From Candidatus Borrarchaeota archaeon (lineage in GTDB: Archaea > Asgardarchaeota > Sifarchaeia > Borrarchaeales > Borrarchaeaceae): DNA of 5,051 nucleotides. Below the pieces are notes generated by a model. It made no database searches. It was not told the DNA's origin and was given only the letters and a program-made list of their open reading frames with translations. This document shows, piece after piece, positions 1 to 4,228 of this stretch. The DNA lies in NCBI GenBank assembly GCA_016840645.1, contig JAEORY010000337.1:1-5051 (forward strand), written 5' to 3'. The position numbers and the translations under genes were made by a program. How positions within the stretch are numbered: position 1 is the first letter of the stretch; each line of letters begins with the position of its first letter.

Positions 1-316
1 ATGAGCCCATAAATGTGTATCCAGACTCAAGCATAGCGTCTCTTGTGCCTTTACTGTATAAACCCTCTTCAAAAGCTCGACGGTGAATATCATCAATCTT
101 TCTAATCATATTTCTAACATCTCTTACAAAATCAGATCTAGAAACTTTTTCATCAAAAACAATAGGTTTAGCTTGCGCTATATTTCCATCCCAAATAACA
201 GGGGACGCTTTACCTTCGGCATCATGAATAAGGGCAGTTGCGTTACCGCCTTCTGCAAGAATAACAGGCTTACGAATGTAATTTTTCCATTCCAAAACTA
301 AGTCTTTTAAATTCAT
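1..316 (-). CDS. Partial protein, possibly a phage nucleotidyltransferase
   Basis: The frame starts at the ATG at 316 and stays open for 105 codons to the left edge, so the C-terminus is missing. An AGAGGA lies 4 nt upstream (321-326), a strong start signal. The visible part reads MNLKDLVLEWKNYIRKP, then ILAEGGNATALIHDAEGKA (19-37) and IWDGNIAQAKP, and ends SGYTFMGS at the edge. From memory, an N-terminal EGGN followed later by a GS turn and a D-x-D pair occurs in a family of phage nucleotidyltransferases. The window ends just where the catalytic GS...DxD region would begin, so the key residues cannot be seen. Gene reality is very likely; the function is a low-confidence guess. The gene seems to start a new transcription unit after the 58-nt gap. 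Confidence 0.85.
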   Translation of the reverse strand, partial: MNLKDLVLEWKNYIRKPVILAEGGNATALIHDAEGKASPVIWDGNIAQAKPIVFDEKVSRSDFVRDVRNMIRKIDDIHRRAFEEGLYSKGTRDAMLESGYTFMGS

Positions 317-332
317 TTTTTCCTCTTTAAGT

Positions 333-345
333 TAAGTATTACTTA
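333..345. repeat. 13-bp palindrome at expected transcription start
   Basis: TAAGTA, one central T, then TACTTA is a perfect 6-bp inverted repeat. It lies 3-15 nt downstream of the TATAAT box on the minus strand, a classic place for a repressor operator. It is too short and AT-rich to act as a terminator, and chance is possible. Confidence 0.35.
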
Positions 346-348
346 GAT

Positions 349-354
349 ATTATA
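349..354 (-). promoter_or_regulatory. Possible promoter -10 box for the left-edge gene
   Basis: The minus strand carries a perfect TATAAT in the 58-nt gap before the left-edge gene. No TGn element precedes it and the -35 position (TAGGTG at 372-377) is a poor match to TTGACA, so it may be weak or need an activator. The transcription start would fall near 342, within a palindrome. Confidence 0.4.
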
Positions 355-374
355 TTGTCACTACTAAGACTCAC

Positions 375-449
375 CTAAAATATAGAGAGTTGCAAAACAC
401 AGAAAAAGAACAATAGAAAAAATACAACTACTTCTGCGCCAATTGTCAT
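375..449 (-). CDS. Possible 24-residue hydrophobic peptide
   Basis: This frame begins MTIGAEVVVFFLLFFF and ends CVLQLSIF, so nearly the whole peptide is one membrane span. Its ATG comes 1 nt after the TAA of the zinc-ribbon gene (TAAAATG), an arrangement that allows re-initiation by terminating ribosomes. No Shine-Dalgarno is evident. It fills most of the gap to the next promoter. A second hydrophobic mini-gene lies 400 nt upstream in the same operon, which makes this one a little more believable. It could equally be chance in AT-rich DNA, where TTT and TTC runs give Phe-rich frames. Confidence 0.4.
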   Translation of the reverse strand: MTIGAEVVVFFLLFFFCVLQLSIF

Positions 450-450
450 T

Positions 451-666
451 TTAGATGACGCAATTTGGACATATCAGTCTAAACCCTGATTCATCAACTG
501 TAACATGCCAAGAATCAAGCAAGGTCTTGTCATTTTTATCAAAAGAAGTTTTGCATACTGCACATGAATTAGACATATTTGATATTGTCTCTTCAATCTC
601 TTCCATTTTTTCAACTACTTTTGATCCGTACACCTTCTTCATTGCTCTTCTTTGCTTTCTATTCAT
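451..666 (-). CDS. Small zinc-ribbon protein, 71 residues
   Basis: The protein begins with the strongly basic MNRKQRRAMKK, a start I recall from many small phage proteins. An acidic helix follows (KVVEKMEEIEETI, 16-28), then a Cys4 site: CAVC (35-38) and CPNC (66-69). The basic tail plus zinc ribbon suggests nucleic-acid or transcription-machinery binding, but no specific function is known. An upstream in-frame ATG at 780 would give 109 residues; I reject it because it would overlap most of the DUF6435-like gene and add an unconserved-looking extension. The ATG at 666 has GGGAG 6 nt upstream and overlaps the preceding stop by 8 nt (ATGAATAG). It is probably the last or next-to-last gene of the thyX transcript. 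Confidence 0.8.
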   Translation of the reverse strand: MNRKQRRAMKKVYGSKVVEKMEEIEETISNMSNSCAVCKTSFDKNDKTLLDSWHVTVDESGFRLICPNCVI

Positions 667-853
667 TTTTAGCTCCCTTCTCAAGCAATAGATATTGTTC
701 TTCAAGATTTTGAATTTCCGCCATAACCTTTCCGTAGGAACGCAAATCTCCATTTCGCTGAAGCTGAACTGATTGTTCATAAAGCTTTGATATTTTCTTT
801 TCTAAATCTTTTCTTGGGTCAGAAATAAAAAGCGATTTTAAAAAATTAAACAT
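659..853 (-). CDS. DUF6435-like small protein, 64 residues
   Basis: The start MFNFLKSLFISDPRKDLEKK followed by QLQRNGDLRSYGKVMAE resembles the DUF6435 family as I remember it: MFxxFKxDPxKKLEKxY, then AQRNGDIRxY. These are roughly 60-residue proteins of unknown function found in gammaproteobacteria. The protein is highly charged and probably two helices forming a hairpin, with a short hydrophobic N-terminal patch and no true signal peptide. It lies between two overlapping genes: 8 nt with the 34-residue membrane protein upstream and 8 nt with the zinc-ribbon protein downstream. Its own Shine-Dalgarno is weak (GAAAG close to the ATG), so translation probably depends on coupling. The family match is from memory and would need a profile search. 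Confidence 0.75.
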   Translation of the reverse strand: MFNFLKSLFISDPRKDLEKKISKLYEQSVQLQRNGDLRSYGKVMAEIQNLEEQYLLLEKGAKNE

Positions 854-950
854 CTTTCAGACCCAGTCTTGATATAAACCAAAAGAAAGTGACCATACAA
901 AAGGTCCATATTACTGCAATAAAATATGCAAACTGGTGGTATTCAATCAT
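846..950 (-). CDS. Tiny single-span membrane protein, 34 residues
   Basis: This short frame begins MIEYHQFAYFIAVIWTF and continues with a hydrophobic, aromatic-rich segment to about residue 27, ending ISRLGLKDV. This is one predicted membrane span (about residues 7-27) with a positively charged C-terminal end, which by the positive-inside rule favours a cytoplasmic C-terminus. It is not a recognised family. Support for a real gene is positional: AGAGAG lies 8 nt before the ATG, the start sits 12 nt after the previous stop, and the TAA overlaps the next start by 8 nt. It fills an otherwise empty gap of about 110 nt. Phage genomes often carry such single-span peptides; some antagonise host membrane proteins or assist lysis, but no role can be assigned here. 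Confidence 0.65.
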   Translation of the reverse strand: MIEYHQFAYFIAVIWTFCMVTFFWFISRLGLKDV

Positions 951-961
951 TCTTCGTTCTC
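947..961 (-). repeat. Ribosome-binding module, copy 3
   Basis: The minus strand reads GAGAACGAAGAATGA, identical over 15 nt to 1190-1204. Here it lies between genes, and AGAGAG (959-964) provides the Shine-Dalgarno for the 34-residue membrane protein starting at 950. Confidence 0.65.
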
Positions 962-962
962 T

Positions 963-1193
963 CTAAGAAGTAATATCTAAATTAAAAGCATGAAAAAGAG
1001 CAATAACCGCATCGAACTCTTCATATGTTAGAGAAAAGTTCTTTTCATTACCACAATGAAACAATGACACATCGTATCCTTCACCATTGATCCATTCTGT
1101 AAGAGTAATGTAAGAATTTTTATTTTTGCCTGTCCCCCACATAGATGTAAAAGACAAAGTTTTTGTTTTAACCATATTTTCTTTGATTTTCAT
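963..1193 (-). CDS. Hypothetical protein, 76 residues
   Basis: I do not recognise this protein. The N-terminus is basic (MKIKENMVKTKT). A middle of alternating polar and hydrophobic residues, including SYITLTEWINGEGYDVSLF, looks like beta strands. The end, LTYEEFDAVIALFHAFNLDI, looks like one amphipathic helix. This could be a compact domain of strands followed by a helix. Two possible starts exist (Met1 at 1193 and Met7); the first is preferred because it has a GAGGAG at the right distance and overlaps the upstream stop as ATGA. There is no signal peptide or membrane segment, and a single Cys. The gene is AT-rich (19 of 60 bases G or C in 1021-1080), unlike thyX two genes upstream. Confidence 0.75.
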   Translation of the reverse strand: MKIKENMVKTKTLSFTSMWGTGKNKNSYITLTEWINGEGYDVSLFHCGNEKNFSLTYEEFDAVIALFHAFNLDITS

Positions 1194-1384
1194 TCTTCGT
1201 TCTCCTCGATGTAGATATAGAATGACTTGATAGATTCTCTGATCGTCTTTTTTGTATCAACATCAAATATATCTACTAAAACATATGGATCTCTTTCAAG
1301 AGAGATAATCTTTACCTTTCTTTTCGGATCTTTTTGAACCGGTATATCAACAAAAGACTTGATAGGATAATCAGTGAACCACAT
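1190..1384 (-). CDS. Hypothetical protein, 64 residues
   Basis: I do not recognise this protein. It is a small soluble product beginning MWFTDYPIKSFVDIP, with a basic patch KDPKRKVK (18-25) followed by alternating hydrophobic residues (VKIISL, YVLVDIFDVD) that suggest a short beta-rich fold. The C-terminus is acidic (EENEE). No cysteine motif, signal peptide or membrane span is present. It is sandwiched between thyX (1-nt overlap, TAATG) and the next gene (4-nt overlap, ATGA), with an AAGGAG 11 nt before its ATG. That tight coupling supports it being a real gene expressed with thyX. Confidence 0.75.
   Translation of the reverse strand: MWFTDYPIKSFVDIPVQKDPKRKVKIISLERDPYVLVDIFDVDTKKTIRESIKSFYIYIEENEE
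1191..1206 (-). repeat. Ribosome-binding module, copy 2
   Basis: The minus strand reads AGGAGAACGAAGAATG. It encodes the C-terminal ENEE of the 64-residue protein and contains the GAGGAG Shine-Dalgarno 7-8 nt before the ATG at 1193. A 15-nt identical stretch recurs at 947-961. Confidence 0.7.
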
Positions 1385-2034
1385 TATTCTTCATTCTCCT
1401 TGTCTGGAAGCATTCCGGCGGCGGTCATAGCCTCAATCGTCATAGGAAAGTCTCCCTGCTCTTCTACAAGTCGTAGCATTTCTGCTGCGACCTCACGAAC
1501 CTCCAGCTGGGCGTGTTCGTCATTTCGTAGTTTCTGGAAATGAGAGAAAGATCTCCAATTAAACATAATGTCGCAAGTGATCTGAATGCCGTAGGGCAGG
1601 TAAAGGCGAGCACTTTCCTTCGCACGCTTTCGTGAATAGCGCTTCTCTTCTAGACGGGAAATACACTTGTGATAACGATCATAAGCATCCTTGACAAAGG
1701 ACTCTAAATATTCTTGTTCTTCTTCGTCCCAATCAACAGGCAAGTAATACTTATCAACCTTGAATTCCTTGTAGCGTGCCGACTCTGCGTTGATATTTAC
1801 GCCAATGCGGTGCTTAAGTAGGTGGATGTGCGTAGCGATGTCGGTCGTTACGAGAAAGTGAAGAGACGACTTCTCGAACGGTGTATGATGCCCTTCAGTT
1901 GCGAGCATTTTGAGCAATTTCCCAACTCTTGCGAGTTTCTTTGGTCCGATCTGCCTAGATGTCGAGGTCCAAGCCGAAAGTGCGTGTGTTAGGTCACTTC
2001 CATAAGACCCTATTAGTTCTACTTTGTTTTTCAT
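1384..2034 (-). CDS. thyX: Flavin-dependent thymidylate synthase ThyX
   Basis: ThyX methylates dUMP to dTMP using methylene-tetrahydrofolate, FAD and NADPH, supplying thymidylate for phage DNA synthesis. The protein is 216 residues, near the usual family length. Family features in order are HHTPFE (49-54), the signature stretch KHRIGVNINAESARY (74-88), ARLYLPYG (142-149) and RSFSHFQKLRNDEHAQLEVR (161-180). The signature differs from canonical RHRx7S: Lys74 replaces the first Arg, and eight residues rather than seven separate the second Arg (76) from Ser85. I recall similar versions in phage ThyX proteins. The ATG at 2034 is chosen because it follows AGAGAA at a proper distance and a promoter; an upstream in-frame ATG at 2073 would overlap the -10 box. 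The gene is richer in G+C (about 50% in sampled lines) than its neighbours (about 32%). Its stop overlaps the next start as TAATG. Confidence 0.95.
   Translation of the reverse strand: MKNKVELIGSYGSDLTHALSAWTSTSRQIGPKKLARVGKLLKMLATEGHHTPFEKSSLHFLVTTDIATHIHLLKHRIGVNINAESARYKEFKVDKYYLPVDWDEEEQEYLESFVKDAYDRYHKCISRLEEKRYSRKRAKESARLYLPYGIQITCDIMFNWRSFSHFQKLRNDEHAQLEVREVAAEMLRLVEEQGDFPMTIEAMTAAGMLPDKENEE
1386..1400 (-). repeat. Ribosome-binding module, copy 1 (14/15 match)
   Basis: The minus strand reads AGGAGAATGAAGAAT, one base different from the copy at 1192-1206. It encodes the ENEE end of ThyX and also provides the AAGGAG Shine-Dalgarno for the next gene, whose ATG is at 1384. Confidence 0.7.
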
Positions 2035-2061
2035 TTGTTCTCTAAAATTAGTCTTTAAGCA

Positions 2062-2067
2062 ATTATA
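2062..2067 (-). promoter_or_regulatory. Extended -10 promoter for thyX and downstream genes
   Basis: The minus strand reads TGTGTTATAATTG, a perfect TATAAT preceded by the TGn element of an extended -10 promoter. No good -35 hexamer sits 16-18 nt upstream (ATATTT at 2085-2090), which is usual for extended -10 promoters. The upstream DNA to 2134 is very AT-rich and could act as an UP element. Transcription would start near 2055, leaving a leader of about 20 nt before the thyX ATG at 2034. A host housekeeping sigma factor is the likely reader. Confidence 0.65.
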
Positions 2068-2092
2068 ACACAAAACAAAATTTTAAATATTT

Positions 2093-2119
2093 TAAAATGT
2101 TTAATTCATGAACATTTTA
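2093..2119. repeat. 9-bp perfect inverted repeat upstream of thyX promoter
   Basis: The arms TAAAATGTT (2093-2101) and AACATTTTA (2111-2119) are perfect complements around a 9-nt loop. The loop and the inner arm edge contain a second small palindrome, TTCATGAA (2105-2112). On the minus strand no U-tract follows the stem directly and the stem is almost all A-T, so it is a poor intrinsic terminator. Its place about 26 nt upstream of the thyX -10 box makes an operator or activator site as likely. Confidence 0.5.
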
Positions 2120-2134
2120 CGATTTTTTATTATT

Positions 2135-2500
2135 TTAATCTGCCCGCCCCTTGTGATTTCCATTTCCACCTGCATAAGCAACATGACGCATTGGCCTATT
2201 TCCAATGTTAGTCTGGACTCCTCCAAGTTGGCAGGACTTACCCTTATGGTAGCCTGTAACTGCCTTCCACGCACTTGAATAAGCTTCCCGGTCGCCATCT
2301 GACTCAAATGCAACGATGCTTAATGCATTAGCCTTACCGTCTCCGGCCTGGAGTCCGAGATACTTAACTGCTGTTTCTGTTCCTAGCTCTTTAACGCAAT
2401 CCGGGCATTCATTGATCTTTCCTCCGGCGCGCTGTTTTGCAGTAGAATTAAGGTCAAACTCAATTTCGCAATGAATACAGACTCTTTTCTTTTTAATCAA
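2135..2500 (-). CDS. Small Cys4 zinc-finger protein, TTG start
   Basis: This 121-residue protein has no function I can name. An N-terminal zinc ribbon is visible: CIHC (8-11) and CPDC (32-35), joined by a 20-residue linker containing RAGGKINE. The rest is glycine-rich and polar, includes KGKSCQLGG and HKGRAD near the end, and has no membrane segment or signal peptide. The start is TTG: no ATG or GTG lies in frame between it and the upstream in-frame stop, and the next Met falls late, in PMRHV. A strong AAGGAG sits 6 nt before the TTG. The gene follows the nucleotidyltransferase by 23 nt, so it is probably its operon partner and the last gene of the right-hand transcript. Its G+C content (29 of 60 bases in 2341-2400) is higher than that of the upstream gene. 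A nucleic-acid-binding or regulatory role would fit but is inference. Confidence 0.8.
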   Translation of the reverse strand: MIKKKRVCIHCEIEFDLNSTAKQRAGGKINECPDCVKELGTETAVKYLGLQAGDGKANALSIVAFESDGDREAYSSAWKAVTGYHKGKSCQLGGVQTNIGNRPMRHVAYAGGNGNHKGRAD

Positions 2501-2506
2501 TTTTCT

Positions 2507-2512
2507 CTCCTT
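2507..2512 (-). promoter_or_regulatory. Ribosome binding site that decides the TTG start
   Basis: AAGGAG on the minus strand lies 6 nt upstream of the TTG at 2500. With no ATG or GTG in frame before the upstream stop codon, it is the main evidence that the zinc-finger gene begins at TTG. Confidence 0.8.
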
Positions 2513-2523
2513 GCTCTTTTATC

Positions 2524-3366
2524 TTAACACAAAGCTTGAGAATTTGCGCTCTCTTCAATTATATCAGAAGCCCAGTCTGTCACATACGTTGGACCATATT
2601 TTTGTTCAATGACTTTTCTATATTTACCAATAAAAAAGATAGCATTTTCAGGACTAACTAAGCCTGACGAGAAAATAAAATCTAGTGACTTTTTAATGTA
2701 AGGCTTTACTAGACTAAAAGAATACTTTTTGTCAAAAATTTCAGAAGCAGATCTCACCAAAAGTTCTTCAAGATTTTCTAAAGAACTTTTTGAGACTTTT
2801 TCTAATCCGCGACCATTAAGATATTTGACTACTCTTTGAAGAGTATACGGAGATTCTGTATGACTAATAACAAGCTCTTTTGCTTCGTCTGCTTTGTTAG
2901 CACCTTCATCATATACAAGATAGTATTTTTTATTAGTTTGTACAATTGCGTAGCAGGAATTTAAAAAATCAAAAGAGTCGAATGTTTGTTCAACAGTGTC
3001 ATAGTAAAATTTATTTACCAGCTGTACTTTAATTGACAAAACGCCTTCGCGATTATGAAGCCACATGTTATGAGCAAAAGCAGACTGATGATAAGCTCCT
3101 TTCGTCACAGCACTTGCAAAATCATCATGATTACGAAAAAAGAAGTCGACATCTCCTCTATTTTGAAAATAATGTTGAAAGAGTTTTGCCTTGTTAGATC
3201 CAATATTGTCAAGTCGATGTGGTCTTAGGATTGTTCGTCCAACTAAGCGAGGAAAACCTCCTGCTATCCATCCACCGCGCCGAAAAGCATTTTGAATAAC
3301 TGGATGTGAAAATACCTGTAAAATTTCTGGGTCTGTAATTTCAACAGTTTTAAAGTCTGATTGCAT
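2524..3366 (-). CDS. Nucleotidyltransferase-fold protein (Pol-beta/CCA-enzyme-like)
   Basis: This 280-residue protein shows the signature of the Pol-beta nucleotidyltransferase superfamily. WIAGGFPR (33-40) supplies the glycine-rich helix turn, and GDVDFFF (71-77) supplies the DxD metal-binding pair Asp72/Asp74. Further on, VQLV (114-117) and FDFLNSC (132-138) resemble the central strands of the same fold. QRVVKYLNGRGL (177-188) resembles the helix that follows the head domain in tRNA nucleotidyltransferases. The remaining C-terminal third is helical and unrecognised. The substrate cannot be read from the sequence: tRNA 3' ends, other RNA, or a protein or small molecule are all possible. The ATG at 3366 has a good AAGGAG 9 nt upstream (3376-3381), and the gene overlaps the lipoprotein gene by 17 nt. 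It is shorter than most bacterial CCA-adding enzymes and shows no HD domain. Confidence 0.72.
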   Translation of the reverse strand: MQSDFKTVEITDPEILQVFSHPVIQNAFRRGGWIAGGFPRLVGRTILRPHRLDNIGSNKAKLFQHYFQNRGDVDFFFRNHDDFASAVTKGAYHQSAFAHNMWLHNREGVLSIKVQLVNKFYYDTVEQTFDSFDFLNSCYAIVQTNKKYYLVYDEGANKADEAKELVISHTESPYTLQRVVKYLNGRGLEKVSKSSLENLEELLVRSASEIFDKKYSFSLVKPYIKKSLDFIFSSGLVSPENAIFFIGKYRKVIEQKYGPTYVTDWASDIIEESANSQALC

Positions 3367-4228
3367 AAACTCTTACTCCTTTTTGTTGTACTTTTTCCAT
3401 AAAGGCTCTACTTTCTCCCGCTGTGAGGCTGTATCTAGAATTAAAATCAGATAATATCAACAGAGTTTGTCCTGGCCTCATTTTGTCTAGAACTTGCCAG
3501 TATGACCACCAAATTTCTGTTGGGCCGGCAGGATTAACTGCATTTACGTTCGTACCGTCGCTACAAGCAAGTGTATAAGATAGATGTAACCTACTTGTAG
3601 GCTTTTTGTTTGCTGCAATTATATTAACCCAAAATGAATAATCTTGCACCGACCCTGAAGCATCTAAAAGATAATGATCAGCTACTAAATTAGGTGGAGG
3701 CACTTCCATTCTAAAGTCAAAAGAAGTGACTACGTCTGTTCTCTTTGCAAGGTCTGAGTGTGTTGAGGTTATTTCGCTCATGCCTACAGTTACAATTTTA
3801 TTTCTAAAACCAAGTCTTCTAATAAACCTAGAAACTACTAATGCTCTATTTCTAGAAAGCGCCGTGTTGTAGCTATAAGACCCACAACCGTCTGTGTGGC
3901 CTATTACAAGTGTTGCGTCAGCATTCATTCTAATGCTCATAAAGTCATTTATTCTACTCTTGTATCCGTCTGTTAGTTCATATTCAGTTTCTTGAAAAAA
4001 TACACTTGACCAAGATCGACTAGATCCTTCAACATATTGGGGTCTATAAGCAGGAATTCTCACAGTGCAAACACAGTCTTGATAAGAGCACCTTCTCGGA
4101 TCGATTCTTGCTTCTTCAAAAAGTTCTTGCGTGGGTAGATCTTCTGGTACTTCGCTTATCTCGCTTACCGTTTGAGGTTTGCAAGATAATAAAAGAAGGC
4201 CCAGAATTATTAATCTAAACTCTGTCAT
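3350..4228 (-). CDS. Lipoprotein with OmpA-like peptidoglycan-binding domain and VWA domain
   Basis: This is a predicted envelope lipoprotein of 292 residues. I chose the ATG at 4228 because it gives a clean lipoprotein signal: a hydrophobic stretch ending in lipobox LLSC with lipidated Cys16. Residue +2 is Lys, not Asp, which by the Lol rule favours the outer membrane. Residues about 75-170 form an OmpA-like domain. GHTD (110-113) and NTALSRNRA (121-129) place Asp113 and Arg128 15 apart, the spacing of the diaminopimelate-binding Asp/Arg pair of OmpA. Residues about 180-292 look like a VWA domain with a full MIDAS set: DASGS (189-193), Thr237 and Asp261 in LILSDF. Extra cysteines (47, 52, 54, 115, 222) could form periplasmic disulfides. 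The Shine-Dalgarno is weak (TAGAA), so coupling to the ligase is likely. The role is unknown; superinfection exclusion, envelope remodelling or a lysis-related job are all possible. Confidence 0.85.
   Translation of the reverse strand: MTEFRLIILGLLLLSCKPQTVSEISEVPEDLPTQELFEEARIDPRRCSYQDCVCTVRIPAYRPQYVEGSSRSWSSVFFQETEYELTDGYKSRINDFMSIRMNADATLVIGHTDGCGSYSYNTALSRNRALVVSRFIRRLGFRNKIVTVGMSEITSTHSDLAKRTDVVTSFDFRMEVPPPNLVADHYLLDASGSVQDYSFWVNIIAANKKPTSRLHLSYTLACSDGTNVNAVNPAGPTEIWWSYWQVLDKMRPGQTLLILSDFNSRYSLTAGESRAFMEKVQQKGVRVYAIRL

Noticed and set aside
83..301. Plus-strand open frame of 72 codons
   Set aside because: It lies wholly antisense to the partial left-edge gene, which has a strong AGAGGA start signal; this frame has no Shine-Dalgarno and an unconvincing Asn- and Ile-rich product.
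455..691. Plus-strand open frame of 78 codons
   Set aside because: It is antisense to the zinc-ribbon gene; its product is low-complexity Ser- and Phe-rich, as expected from the complement of a charged coding region.
667..780. N-terminal extension of the zinc-ribbon gene to an upstream ATG
   Set aside because: It would overlap nearly all of the DUF6435-like gene; the internal ATG at 666 has GGGAG at 6 nt and gives the typical MNRKQRRAMKK start.
1334..1543. Plus-strand open frame of 69 codons
   Set aside because: It is the antisense shadow of the end of thyX and the following gene; the Ser- and Ala-rich composition is an artefact.
2035..2073. N-terminal extension of ThyX by 13 residues
   Set aside because: It would put the start upstream of and across the TATAAT box, and ThyX homology begins just after the Met at 2034.
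2093..2119. Intrinsic terminator for the right-hand transcript
   Set aside because: The stem is almost all A-T and no T-tract follows it on the minus strand; it is kept only as an inverted repeat.
2101..2313. Minus-strand 70-codon frame overlapping the end of the zinc-finger gene
   Set aside because: It sits inside the longer Cys4 frame and would run through the inverted repeat; it shows no motif of its own.
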